From contig CM066737.1 in NCBI GenBank assembly GCA_033961575.1, positions 95,198,709 to 95,262,708 on the forward strand: a stretch of DNA of 64,000 nucleotides, given 5' to 3'. The stretch's first letter is position 1; every line of letters starts with the position of its first letter. A program made the position numbers and the translations under genes. Below are positions 47,275 through 60,300 of the stretch, piece by piece. Origin of the DNA: Aselliscus stoliczkanus. Taxonomy: Eukaryota > Chordata > Mammalia > Chiroptera > Hipposideridae. The notes below the pieces were generated by a model, which saw nothing but the letters and a program-made list of their open reading frames with translations, searched no databases and was not told the origin of the DNA.

Positions 47275-48188
47275 ATTTAATCTTTACCACCAATTTATAA
47301 CTTACAAAGCAAGTAAGTGATGGGGCAGGAATCATACCCAGGCAAGTTAAACTGCTAACTCAAAAGTACCTCTCAAGATGCAGTGAAGCTGTATTATAAA
47401 GGGCTTTGAAAGTTAGGCAAGGAGGTTTTACTTGATGTAGTAGGAAATAGGGAACTATTTCAGCAGGTACAAGGATGACAAGAAGAAAATTCTGTTCAAG
47501 GAGGATCCCCCATGTGACAGAAGGATGGCTTGGGGAGGAGAGAGTCTGCAGTGAGGAAGGTCAGGCATAAGTTGGTATCAATAACCCAGGGGACAGGGTC
47601 CTAGATTAGTGTAGTAGCAATGGAGTGGAAGTGAGGCCAATGCCACAGTGCCTGGGGCCTGGATGAACTGGGAAAATGGAGGTGCCGTTGGAAGGGGCAC
47701 CAGTTTCAGAATGAATTAAATTCCAGACAGGTGGATTTTCAAAGTGACAGCAAGGAGTGGCAAAAGAGAAAGAGAAACTTTGGGCAAATCTGACAAGTGT
47801 CCCAGTTTCAGCAGATTTATGTCCCAACTGAAATAGTAATAGGTGCTCTACCTAGGTCGTTGTGAAAATGAGAAATGAGACTAAATTCATTCATCAGACT
47901 TCATTCATTTCCACGATAAAATATATGACTTAAGTGTGAGAGCCTGTTGACATCAGTGGGACAGGAAATGGAGACTTTGGTTCCTCATCATAGCAGAGGT
48001 GATTCAAACCTAAAGCACGAATGAATTCTCTGAAGGACAAAGTTTAGAGGCCAAGTGTGGAAAAACAGAAGGCCAAGAAAACCTATTGTCAAAGGAAGGA
48101 GAGAAAGAGGGACCAGCAAAGGAGAGAAACCAATTTAGTGCCCATTATCTCATGGAAATGTAGACAATTGGAAATACCTTTCAGTTAG

Positions 48189-48440
<252 letters not shown>

Positions 48441-49270
48441 TAATCACATTTAATGGACATCTGCCCTAGTTCTGCAGCATAGACATACAAGGTATTAGAA
48501 TTTCAGATGTCTCCCTAGTAGCCTCTACAACCCTCTGTTGACATGTGCTAAATGGCACAGACACCAGTTAGATTATTTATATAAGAATTAACCTGAGCCC
48601 CAAAGTACTCAACTTCCGGTTTGAGGCTAGATTTTTTTAGAGTTCATCAGACTAAAATCACAAGACCCTATTGTTTAAAGGGCAATCGTTTTTTTCATTC
48701 ACAATGAAATTATTTTATACTCCCAAGAATGTTCCTTCCAGGAGAAGACAGATAACTGGCTAATTAACAACCTGGACTCCTTGTCTTCAAAGTCAGTTCT
48801 GCCATATATTATTCTGTCACATGATTATAATATCTTCAGGTACCATACGCAGAAGCAAAAAAAGAATGGATAAGTATTTGTAGAATCAGATAAAATATTT
48901 TCTTTCTGAAACAGTTAAGTGATGTTGTGGAAAGCAGACATAGTGCCTGAGCTTTGGAAGTTGTCCCATTTGTCATTAAGCATTTCCGTTACAGTCAGAG
49001 ATTCTGGTCAGCTCCAGGGAGTTATCGGGGGGCTGGAAAGAGGTGAGTTTCCTTCTACTATAGGCTCCATGGATTTAATTCCATCAGCAAGTTCTCTGTT
49101 CCCACTCCTATGCTGCTGGAATTGCTGTTGGGCTTTGTAATATATCTGTGGTGTGTAGCCTCAGTGGGATTCTTGGGGCTCCTTGGTGACATTTACCTCC
49201 TCTGCTTCCCCTTCCCACCCCAATTTTCCCATAACTCATGCATCCTTGACTCTTCTCCTGCATCTTTTTT

Positions 49271-49418
49271 TTTGAAGTCCTTTGTTTATTTATTTATTTT
49301 ATTTTATTTTATTTTATTTTTAGCTGAGCCATACTGCCATTCTGTTGGCAGTTCAGCGGCAGCTCAGCTCGGGCTGGGCATTGAATTGCTGTTGTTCAGA
49401 GCTCAGCTCTCACTCTAT

Positions 49419-49453
<35 letters not shown>

Positions 49454-49606
49454 TTTTTTTGAGGGCAGTGTCACTGACTCTCATATGTGGGATCCGAACC
49501 GGGGCCGCTGGCTTCCCAAGCCAGCGCTTAACTACCACGCCACTCAGCAGGCCCTCAGCTCTCACTCTTGAGTGAGCTCTTAACCAACTGAGCCACTCGG
49601 CCAGCC
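49271..49606 (-). mobile_element. tRNA SINE (second head type), outer element of a nest
   Basis: Perfect 16-bp duplication ctcctgcatctttttt (49255-49270 and 49607-49622). Contains an (ATTTT)n tail and a body with ctgagccatactgccattct and gttcagcggcagctcagctc; the head ends aactgagccactcggccagc. Split by the SINE at 49417-49554. Same type as 58483-58698. Confidence 0.9.
49417..49554 (-). mobile_element. Short tRNA SINE nested in another SINE
   Basis: Perfect 14-bp duplication tcagctctcactct (49403-49416 and 49555-49568). (ATTT)n tail followed by gagggcagtgtcactgactc and the head. Confidence 0.93.
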
Positions 49607-50205
49607 CTCCTGCATCTTTTTTTTATTATTATTACTAGTTTCAATTGTACAAAACAACATAATGATTAGACATTTACACACCTCACAAAGTGATAACCCC
49701 AACTAGTCTACTCCCGATCTGACTCCGTCCATAGCTATTACAATACCATTGACTAACTATAATCCCTATGCTGTACTTTACATCCCATGACATACACAAC
49801 ATGTATAATTTTTTTAAAATTATAGTTGACATTCAATATTATTTTATATTACTTTCAGGTGTACTGGTTAGGCATTTATATAATTTATGAAGTGATTCCC
49901 CCCAATAAGTCCAGTATCCATTTGACACCATACATAGTTTTTACAACATTATTTACTACATTCCCTATACTGTATTTCATATCCTCATGACTAGTTTGTG
50001 ACTACCAATTTGTACTTCCTAATCCGTTCACCTTTCTCACCCATTCCCCAACCCACTTCCATCTAGCAACCATCTGTTTATTCTCTGTATCTACGAGTCT
50101 ATTTCTGTTTTGTTTGCTCATTTATTTTTGTTCTTCAGATTCCACATAAGTCAGATCATATAGTATTTGTCTTTCTTAGTCTGGCTTATTTCACTTAGCA
50201 TAATA

Positions 50206-50773
50206 CATGGTATGACAATTAAGTTCGCGAACTTTTTGCACCAGTATTGCTAACTTTTTTTTATATCAAAGGGATTATTCATTATGAATTTGTACCAACT
50301 GGACAGTTAACCAAGTTTACTATTTGGAAGTGCTGAAAGGGCTGCATGAAAAAGTTAGATGACCTGAACTTTTCACCAACAATTCATGGCTCTTGCATCA
50401 CGACAATGCACCAGCTCACAGGGCACTGTCTGTGAGGGAGTTTTTAGATAGTAGACAAAGAACTGTATTGGAACACCCTCTCTACTCACATGATCTGGCC
50501 CCCAATGACTTCTTCCTTTACCCAAAGATAAAGGAAATATTGAAAGGAAGACATTTTGATGACATTCAGGACATTAAGGGTAATAGGACAACAGCTCTGA
50601 TGGCCATTCCAGAAAAAAGAGTTCCAAAATTGCTTTGAAAGGTGGACTAGGCACTGGTGTCAGTCCATAGCTTCCCAAGGGGAGTACTTCGAAGGTGACC
50701 ATAGTGATATTCAGCAATGAGATATGTAGCATTTTTTCTAGGACGAGTTCGTGAAGTTAATTGTGAGACTGTG
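50206..50773 (+). mobile_element. Mariner transposon, internally deleted copy 2
   Basis: 568 bp flanked by TA (50204-50205 and 50774-50775), nested in an antisense L1 whose sequence resumes directly after it. The terminus is degraded (catggtatgacaattaag). The same transposase remnant is present (HHDNAPAHRALSVREFL, LAPNDFFLYP at 50393-50638) but frameshifted, and one Pro-rich motif has changed to YSHDL. It shares the internal deletion of the copy at 26071-26641. Confidence 0.88.
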
Positions 50774-50887
50774 TATCCTCTAGCTCCATCTGTGTTTTGG
50801 CAAATGGTAAGATTTCATTTTTTATGGCCAAGTAATATTCCACTGTATAGATGTACCACAGTTTCTTTACCCAAATGTCTATTGATG

Positions 50888-51010
50888 GGCCGGCCGAGTG
50901 GTGCGGTGGTTAAGCGCTGGCTTGGGAAGCCAGCGACCCCGGTTCAGGTCCCATATATGAGGGCTAGTGACACTGCCCTCAAAAAACAAACAAACAAACA
51001 AAAAAACAAT
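50888..51010 (+). mobile_element. Short tRNA SINE
   Basis: Perfect 12-bp duplication tgtctattgatg (50876-50887 and 51011-51022). Head plus (CAAA)n tail. Nested in the antisense L1. Confidence 0.93.
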
Positions 51011-51879
51011 TGTCTATTGATGGGCATTTCAGTTGTTTCCAAGTCTTGGCTATTGTGAATAGCACTGCAGTAAACATTGGGGTGTTTTGGATTTCTTTGC
51101 ATGAATACCCAGGAGTGGAATTGCTGGGTCATAAGGTAGTTCTATTTTTAATTTTTGAGGAACCTCCACACTGTTTTTCATAGTGGCTGCACCAATTTGC
51201 AATCCCAACAGTGCAGCAGTGTTCCCTTTTCTCCACATCCTCACTAACACTTGTTGTTTGTTGATTTATTGATGAAAGCCATTCTGACAGGGACTGTTCT
51301 GCATCTAGAGGAGGAGGGGTATGTTTTATGTCCTAGGCTAACCTCTTTATCTGAATCTAACTTATTCCTTCTCCAGAGCCTGTTTTCTTTCATTCTTCTT
51401 CCTCTCTTTGTTATCTAATATTCTCACTCTCCAGTAGTTTCTTCTTGCCTTACAATCAAATGGAAGCCTACAAAAGCAAATAAAACAAGCCCAAATCTTA
51501 TCTGTCACCCCTTCCGCATTCTCCAGTCACACCCTTGCTCAGTCCTTCCCTTCTAGGCAACTTGCAGGCGCGCCTCCCTGTCATTCCTCAGCCACCCGTA
51601 CTCCAACTTCTGTCCCATCCTTCCTCAGTTCTGCAATGACCTTTGAACCACCAAATCCAGCGACCTTATTTCAGTTCTCCTCTAGGCATACCAACCATGC
51701 TGACCACTCTCCTTTCTTAGATGCTCTTGTCCAACACTTCTGGGGTGCTTCTGGGACCTTCTAATTTCCCTTCTGTCTCTCTGATGGCTCCTGGGTTATC
51801 AGTTTCTGTCCCTCGGCCCTGTCCTGCCTCCCCATCTCACAGCCTGGGTTCTATGCATCACTTCCCACAGATCCTACAG

Positions 51880-52205
51880 TCCAGATACACCCCGCTTAGT
51901 GTTTTTTCTCTGCTGTTCTCTGGGCTTGGAACACCCTTCCTCTTCTGGGCTTATTCCAGGGCCAGCTACGGAGCCAGCCTAGACATGTCCTCTCTCCCTG
52001 AGGCATAATTCAACACCCGTCCTCCTCCTCCTCCGACACTCATTGCATATAGACCTCCCTTTCATGTCATCCTGATGGTTTCTCTGTGTGTGTATCCCTT
52101 GCCAGAATGAAGTGCCACAGGCCATAGCCATATCTCATCCAGTTTTGCACCCCCCAGCACAGTGCCTAATAGGTATGTAGTGAGCATTAAATGCTGGCTG
52201 AACAA
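51880..52205 (+). mobile_element. L2 3' region, sense
   Basis: cttggaacacccttcctctt, then cccagcacagtgcctaatag and gtgagcattaaatgctggct near the end, the usual order of an L2 3' end. Confidence 0.55.
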
Positions 52206-52479
52206 GAGAGTGCTTTTATGCAGTACGATGGGGAGTTAACTTAAGATGGAAGCCTTCTGTCTGCAAGGGCTCTTCCCAACACATGGGGAATGGAGCCATT
52301 TAGATAATTTGGGCACATGCTTCTATCATGTGGAATGTTTCATATTATTTAGATGTAGCAGTGATATTTTGGACTGAATTATATGGGCCTTTGTATCCAA
52401 TTTGTTTGCTTTCAACTGATATCTTGGCTGTGAGTCCCTCACTCATCCCTTTGCTGAAGGAGATGCTGGCCACAAAATT

Positions 52480-52546
52480 ATAGGCACACCTTGGAGATAC
52501 TGCACGTTCAGTTCCAGACCACTGCAATAAAGTGAGTACAAACCTT
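52480..52546 (+). mobile_element. Tigger fragment
   Basis: Contains ataggcacaccttggagata and ttccagaccactgcaataaa, the left end of the same Tigger type. The right end is missing. Confidence 0.65.
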
Positions 52547-53171
52547 ACAACCCAGCAACATCTCAGTGAGACATGTAAGGGCTTGCCATTTGACTTGTTT
52601 CAAGAATGTCTATGATCTGAATGAAAGATCTCTAAAATTATATCTATGATTTCACGTTTCTCTTCCTCTAATTGTAATAGGCAAGCAAATATAAATTATA
52701 AATTGTAGGTGCTCTTTTAGGCAAATGTATAATGGAAAAATAGTCTCTGCTGTACACTCACTACCCAATGCTTGTCATTTCCTGAGCTGACGTTTTCAGT
52801 CAATGTCACATAGTTTAAAATAATCACCTAAGAATGAAAATAGTCATTGCTGGGATTTTTAAATATCCTGCCTCCCCAGAATATATCCATTTGGATTACT
52901 TAAAAAGACAGATGGGGAAAAAGTAATTACTTCCACCCTCTTATAAGGTCAGATGGCTTTTCTGACCCTAAAAATGAAATGTCCGAGATGGAGAGGGCAG
53001 TGTAATAACCTGAATTAGTCAGCTTCTCCATCCCCCTTCTTTTATCAGATCACCTTCCATAAACCCCCCATCAGCCTATTGCTGTATGAGAATCTCAGAG
53101 CAAAGAAGAGTGATTAAGGGATGGGCTGTAATTGGTATTTTAGCCAAAGGTAGGTGCAGAAGTTGATTTTT

Positions 53172-53270
53172 TTTTTGAGGGCAGTGTCACTGGCCCTCAT
53201 ATGTGGGACCCAAACTGGGGCCGCTGGCTTCCCAAGCCAGTGCTTAACCACCATGCCACTTGGCCGGCCC
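53172..53270 (-). mobile_element. Short tRNA SINE, antisense
   Basis: Perfect 15-bp duplication cagaagttgattttt (53157-53171 and 53271-53285). Confidence 0.93.
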
Positions 53271-53301
53271 CAGAAGTTGATTTTTAATGGCTTGCTTTAT
53301 T

Positions 53302-53454
53302 ATTTTTTTTTTCATTTTTTTAATTTTTTATATAAATTGCATTCCCTGCTTTTTTTTTTAGAGGGCAGTGTCACTGGCCCTCATATGTGGGATCCAAACC
53401 CTGGCCGCTGGCACCCCAAGCCAGCTCCCAACCAACACGCCACTTGGCTGGCCC
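53302..53454 (-). mobile_element. Short tRNA SINE with extra 3' sequence
   Basis: Perfect 16-bp duplication aatggcttgctttatt (53286-53301 and 53455-53470). On the minus strand the head and first A-run are followed by about 40 bases of non-SINE sequence and a second A-rich run before the duplication. It starts exactly where the preceding SINE's right duplication ends. Confidence 0.9.
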
Positions 53455-56089
53455 AATGGCTTGCTTTATTTTCTGCTATTTTACTTTCTACCATACATCT
53501 CATCTACAGACACTGTAGGTACATCCATGATACCTTCCTACATACATTAAACCAGTATGTTGCATGGTACAGATACTCTAGTGAATGATCATATGCTTTA
53601 CTTAGGGATTTCAAGAAGTCTATACACCCCACATTGTATTTGAGCTGCCTCCATTGCTGACATCTGTGATCAGAGCCATCTTCCCCTTTTCCTGGGGCCC
53701 ACCAGAACTCAACTCATTTTGGTCCCACCATCCCTTACCATCAGCCTGCTGCCACTATAGTCTTTTTCTGGAACTCATCGACTTTCAGGCTTTTAGGGTA
53801 GGATGGGCTCCTAAGGGTTACTAACCTAGTCTCCTATGCCTTCCTTGGCATTACCATCAGCTTCTGGTAGAACTGATACTTGTACATCTCCCATGATGGG
53901 GAACTCCCTGCCTCCACAGCCCAGTCTATCTTGGGATGGTTTGGACTCTCAATGGTAAACCCATGAATCCCCTGAGTACATCCCCAAGCCAGGAACTGTT
54001 GGAGGAAAAATGGATTGAAAATATGAATAAGACATAGCCCTACCCTTGAGAGAGAGCAGCGACAGACACACAACTAATTATACCAAAATATTATAAGTCT
54101 GTGATGGGGCATGTACAGCAGGCTGGGGAAACATGTCCAATAGTGGGAGTTTATGAAGAAATGCAGCATATTTGGAGAATATCAATAATGTTTATGTAGT
54201 ATAGGATGTATAGAAGCGAGAACAGAGATGGAGACTGGTGGGACAAGATGGTTTAGTCTTAATTCTGTATGTCACATGGAGCCAGATGCTACTCTGAGGC
54301 AGGTGAATGCCATGAGAAAGTCTCATGTGGGGGATGGCCCAACTAGATGGGGTACAGAAGTAATATCTGTAAACGAACTTACAGGAGAAAACATGCTTGA
54401 CATTTGAACTCACTCAGACTCTTCTAGATTTGCACTTAGATTGTGAGGAGTCAACTTTTGGCCTTTTCCTCCTGGGGTGATCTATGTTTTGGGGACTTAT
54501 ATATTGGCCTGTCATGGGGTGGGGATCTAGTTCTTGCTGACCTTTGCTTTGGAGTATCAAGACCTACTCAGCTATCACCCATGGTTACCAGACCCCCATT
54601 GCAGCCCTCTGACACTCAGCCACTTCCTCCATCTGTTGGCCTGTCCTTGTCACAACCTCTGCTGCAGGATGCCCTTAAATGTGCTACCGGTGTGCCACTC
54701 AGCAGTCATACTGATCTTAAATCGCAGCTGTTCCTAGAGAGGGCCCCTGAGAACTTTAAAAATGTCTTCCATAATCTACTGGAGGGTAAGGGAAACACGG
54801 GCGGTGGGAGGGAGTTATGCCAGGCCCTGTCTGATCTGCCTGTCATGAGAAACGCTCCCCTGAGGCCTCCCCTGTTGGCACAGAGCCTGTGTGTCACCAT
54901 TTCCTCCCAAAGTTCCTGGAGGTAAACGGGGTGCCAGCTCCTCTGCTTACTCAGGGGTCTCTTCCCTGCCCCTGGGGTTTGAACCTGAGTCAGGAGCAAG
55001 GGACAGGCCCTGCTCACATTCTCTGGCTTCCGCTGCTTGCCTGCTGATCCCTCTCTGGGCTCTTTTCCTCAACCCCAGGAGGGGCTTTTCTTCTTCCTGG
55101 AGGGCAGGAGACTGCTCCCTTTTCAATTTCATATCTTTCCCATTCCAGGACCTAGGGTAAGATGCTCTATACCCTGAGTCCACTCAACCTTTAGTTCTTA
55201 AAAATTAAAGGGACACTTCTGGGATTTCAAAAATGCTTTTTGTACTCCTCAGGGCCTGGTTCTTTCAGGGGAAAACCTTACCTTTCATAACTATTCTTTT
55301 TGAAATGAGCCTTCACAAGAGCCTGCTTTAGAAGTCAAAAGCTGAACACAGTCTCCTGTATTCTCAGCTACATCTACCTTCCCTTGAGATGGGGAAGCTC
55401 CATGCCACCCCCAGCAGGGCTGCCCGTCAGTATCCTCAATGCTCAGAAGCACTAGGTAAGAATGGGAAGCCTGATGTTCTCCAATCCCAACCTTGTTTGT
55501 CCGGAGTTCCAAGAAAGAAAACCCCACATACTTCAGACTTGCAAGGCTGCTGAGGAACATGTCGGGGAGGGGGAGAAACTGGGATGCATCAGTACATCGA
55601 GGTGGGTTATGGCATGAAGTGATTATTCCTTTTTCAGGTTTTTGAAAGATCTGAGGTGTGAGCTGCTCCTTCCCTAAAATTGCTGTGAAGGACCTCATAG
55701 AGGCCAGTGCTGTCAAATGGAAATATGGTTTCAGTGGGCCTGGTGGGACCTACGATCCCCATTTCTGATGAGCTCCCAGGTTGTTAAATACTGCAAGTCC
55801 ATAGGCCTCACTTAGAGTAGTGAGGTCTAGAATCTAGACCAGGGATTCTTGTTCACCCAGGGTTACCTCCGGGGTTAACTGAATCAGAGTTTTCTGGGGT
55901 GAGAGTTCCCCAGCTACCTTGTAGACTAGGAACAAGCATTTGGTGGTAGTTTGATTTCTGGGTGATTGACCTCCAGGGACCTAAGAAAAAGTTGCTTTCC
56001 TGATTTTAGGGAGTAAAACCTCAGGTCCAGTTGTTTAGATGTAGGAACAGGTCCAACGTTTTTCTAACTCGAAGCAATCCAGCACTCCA

Positions 56090-56581
56090 TTGTTGCATAA
56101 GAAATCACTCCCGCAGTTAGTGACTTAAAAGAGCTACTTTATTTTGCTCATGATTTTGTGGGGTGGGATTTCAGCAAGTGCTTGCCTGGATGGTTCTTGC
56201 TTGGGGTCTCTTGAACAGTTGTTGTCAGATGTTACCTGGGGCTATGGTCATCTGAAGGCCCAGCTGGGCTGGAGATCCCAGATGAGTCACTTATGTGGCT
56301 GGCCGCCCACAGGGAACTCAGTTGGACTTGACACTGCAGCATCTACATGTGGTCTCTTGTTTGTGTGGGCTTTTCACAGCATGGCAGCTGGGTTCAGAGT
56401 GTGCATCCTAAGAGGAAGCATTTGGAAGGCTAGCAATCTCGATAGAATCCTCAAGGCTTCTGACCTAGCCTTGGAAGTCACTCAGCGTCACTTATACCAC
56501 ATTCAATTTGTTATAAGCAAGTCACTAAGGCCAGCCCCAATTCCAGGGGATAGGAATTGTGCCCATCTTTAATTCACCACA
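56090..56581 (+). mobile_element. Old LTR-like repeat (probable MaLR/MLT)
   Basis: Patches ttgttgcataagaaatcact, gacttaaaagagctacttta, atggcagctgggttcagagt and gtcactcagcgtcacttata fit an ancient MLT-type LTR. The open frame across it (56144-56572) is not a gene. Confidence 0.5.
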
Positions 56582-57869
56582 ATTCCCATTTCCAAATTGA
56601 ACAGTCAGGTGGTATTTCACATGCCCTGGGAGCACAGGGATAAGACTATGTGTGACTTTTCATACGCACAGGGACCTTTTCTTGTGATCCATTGATCTGC
56701 TCTGCTGAATCCTCACCAAGGGAGAGCCACAGCAGAGACCTCTTTGAGGCTCAGACAGAAGCTGCCAGTGTATTCACTATGGGTGAAAGATGCTCAGAAA
56801 TAGCATAAGCATCCACATTTGGTTTTTATAGTCCAATCAAAGCATATTTTGAAAGTCAGAAATCACTTCAGATGAAGCCAGAGATATCAAGGGCATGAAT
56901 TCAACTTTACAGCACTCTGCTCTTCTTGTCAGAACTACATGTCGAAATCGTCCAGCAGAGCTGGATGAAACCATGCAGCTTGAATGAAATAGACTGTAAG
57001 GTCCACATTACTCATCATCATTCTAATATTGCCTACTACTGTTGAAAGTTTCCTTCATTAACATGTGCTTTGCTGCGTCTTAAAATAACTCCATAACCAA
57101 ACGCCGCAATTCCGAAAAGCATGATAAAAAAGGTTATCTGATCATGCTCATTACTGAATATTTTTAGCAGAGCAATAATTAGGATGTGAAGGAAGCCGGG
57201 TGCCTCATTATGTCAGCAGAGGGCTTGGCTTCTTGCAGAGACCTAGGCCCCAGCCAGCCAAAGCAGATCTCTCCCCAGCCCCGCCTTTCAGCTGCTTAGC
57301 CACCGAGACTTCATCCTGTGGCTTCAGAAAAAGGGTGAGCTCTTGTCACCAGTGTCTAAGTGACTTGCTAAAATCTGTTAGTAGCTAGATAATCTTCTTA
57401 ACGTTTACTTCAGCAGGCAGGGGTGTGGATGAAATATCTGTCTGCTGAAAAAGGGGCCCTACTGCTGCTTGCAGTGAGGCTGTTCTTTCAGGTTCCCCTG
57501 GAACCACCAAAGCACCCTGCACGGCTGGGTCACTTGGGCTCCATCTATATCCATGCATTTAGATGTTTGCGTCCTCTGCCTCCCATTTGGTTTTCTGTGT
57601 TTTTGTCCACCTTCTTAGAAGGTGATGTGATACATTTTGGTCTAGTGCAAACCCCAACTCTATCCTCTGAGCCACAGAAGATTAGAAACTGGATGCTTTG
57701 TCTCTAATATCAGCAGTGCCACCCTGCTGCTGATACTGTGAATGTGCAGATGATACCAAAAGAAAGCTCCAAAGGGACACCATGGTAGGGGCCAGAAGAC
57801 TGAAAAATTCACCCATGTCAATAGAATCAGAAAGAACTGGATTTGGAAAGGCACTTAGAGAGCAATATT

Positions 57870-58440
57870 CATGTAGTCATTCATTTAACAAATATTCCTA
57901 TAGTGCCTGCTTGTCACCCACTGCAGAGAATATACAAGAGAATGAGACAAGAGCAGTTGCTTCTCTCATGTAGCTTACAAGTGGAGAAGGCCATTATTGA
58001 ACAGGTGTTTTATAAAGACCTTGGAATATTTGAAGGAAAAGAACAGTTGGACCATGGGATTAATAAGCAGGAAGACCCAGTCTGAGGAGAGACAAATTTC
58101 CTTGAGGAAGTGGCACTGAAGGTGAAAATGGATGACCAAGAGTTAATCAGGTAGAGAGTGTGTGTGGCAGAATGAGGACGAGGGGGGTGCGGGGTGGGGC
58201 AGCCCTTTCAAGACAATGAGGTCCAGTGTGGCTGAGCCAAGACAAGGTCAGCCTGTTGCCCAGTTCCACAGAGTACAGCAAGAATGGTACCCTCTGCAGC
58301 TGTGTAACATAGAGGCTTGGCTTGGGGAATGAAGGGGGAGAGGGTCTGAGATGAGACTGGAAAAGAGCACAGGGAAGAGATAATGCAAGCTGATGCAGAG
58401 CCAAGTTAAGGATTTGGATCTAAATACAGAAGAAAGTAGA
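57870..58440 (-). mobile_element. L2 3' region, antisense
   Basis: gtcattcatttaacaaatat and cctatagtgcctgcttgtca, then acaagtggagaaggccatta and purine-rich sequence ending before the SINE at 58483. Confidence 0.55.
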
Positions 58441-58482
58441 AAAGCAATGAAGGATATTGGACAGGAACCTGACTTGCATTTT

Positions 58483-58698
58483 ATTTATTTATTTTATTTT
58501 ATTTTATTTTATTTTATTTTATTTTATTTTATTTTATTTTATTTTATTTTATTTTATTTTATTTTTTAGCTGAGCCATCCTGCCATCTGTTGGCAGCTCA
58601 ACGGCAACTCAGCTCGGGCTGGCATCGAACCACCATTGCTCAGAGCTCAGCTCGCACTCTTGAGCGAGCTCTTAACCAACTGAGCCACTCGGCCGGCC
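58483..58698 (-). mobile_element. tRNA SINE (second head type) with long (ATTTT)n tail
   Basis: Perfect 15-bp duplication cctgacttgcatttt (58468-58482 and 58699-58713). A TTTTA microsatellite of about 80 bp, then gctgagccatcctgccatct and the head ending cactcggccggcc. Confidence 0.93.
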
Positions 58699-59913
58699 CC
58701 TGACTTGCATTTTGAAAGACTGTTCTGTGGATCTTGCTATGTGGAAAGTGGATTGAGGGGACAAAAATGACATCACTGGAAACTGTTTTGAGGCTCTTTG
58801 AACAAGATGGTGTTAGATTGGTTTAGATTGAGAATGAAGAAAAGTGGGTGAATTCAGGAGATATTTAGGAAGAGATAGGTGACAGGAAGGAAATTGGGTA
58901 CAGGTTCTGAGGAAGAGAGAGGTGGCTCAGATGAGCCCAAGGTCATCTTGTCCAGCTGCCTCATTTATCAGCTTTGGAGACTGAGGTTAAGTAACACATC
59001 TTCTGAGGTTTGAGAGACTTGCCCAAGTTTACAAACCAAGAGCCCAGCCCCCTGTCTCCAGGCTGTGTGCACCATGCCATCTCATGACTGAGGAGCCATA
59101 ATCACACTAGGTAGAAAAATCTCAATTGCCAACATGGCGTTTCAGTTGACAACAGAAGTATAAGCATAAACCAGATTCTTGTCTTTGATAACATTTGTGA
59201 CCGCTTTTTAGCCCTATATTGGTATAGTGGTGAAATCACCATCCAAAGTAGAACAGTTTTAGGGAGATAAAATCATTTAGCACCCCCACAGGCATGTCTT
59301 TAGCAAAAGAAAGGAGTATACTTTTTCATTCTTTTCTTTTGGTATAATGTGGCACAGACTTCCTTGGGAAAGAGGGGGGGTTGCTGTGATCTGACTAATT
59401 CATTGACTCAATTGTTATTCTTCACTCACTTAATCTGCATTAATTTGCATTTACTGAGCGCAGGGGCTCTAAGCTGGGTGCTGGAGATGCAAAGACACTC
59501 AAGGCATAATCTGTGCTTTCAAGATGTTCCCTTTCTTCAAGAAGACAGACATGTAAAATATGTTTGTTAATGGAAAATGAGTTTATGTCCTAAATGTTGT
59601 GGATTCTGCTTAGTAGTGTCAGAGGCATAACCTTGAAGCTGCGTGCTGCAGGACAGGGAGGAACGCTGTGGCTGATGTGGGCAGGGAACAGGGCTCCATG
59701 GCAGAAAGGAAGGCTGGGTATGAGCAAATGCCAGGAGCGAGGTGAGTGCACAGTGCACCCAGGGAACTGGTCCAGGATGAGGTCCCAAGAGTCAATCGGG
59801 ACCAAATGTGAAAGCCTCAGGAGATGCAACTTTGTCCTGGAAAGGAGGGCCATTAAAGAACATGGGTCAACCAAGGCCATCTTAGTTTTCTCTCTTTATC
59901 TCCTCTTTCTTGA

Positions 59914-60084
<171 letters not shown>

Positions 60085-60124
60085 TGAGAACCACCACTTC
60101 ACACCACTGCTGCCACCACTGCCA

Positions 60125-60300
60125 CTGTTTATTAAGCACTTATTTTATGCTACATAGTATTCTTGATGTTACATTTATCATCTCATTCAACCCGTATAAC
60201 AGCCCAATAATGTATCATTATCCCTATTTTACAGATGGAGAAACTAATGTCCAAAGGGGTAGCATAAGTTCACTAAGGCACACAGGCAGGGAGCTTCACT
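60125..60300 (-). mobile_element. MIR SINE, antisense
   Basis: catctcattcaacccgtata, ccctattttacagatggaga and ggcacacaggcagggag in MIR reverse order, just downstream of a PCYT1B exon. A related fragment lies at 61890-62060. Confidence 0.7.

Larger units (their letters stand above)
49620..51290 (-). mobile_element. 5'-truncated L1, antisense
   Basis: The minus strand at 51050-51250 reads [29 protein letters not shown] and PLLGIHAKK, the C-terminus of L1 ORF2. The L1 3' UTR follows down to about 49620. It is interrupted by the mariner at 50206-50773 and by a short SINE at 50888-51010. L1 fragments of the same orientation also lie at 24690-25560 and 42240-42365. Confidence 0.85.

Noticed and set aside
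56144..56572. 142-codon + strand frame
   Set aside because: It coincides with an ancient LTR-like repeat.
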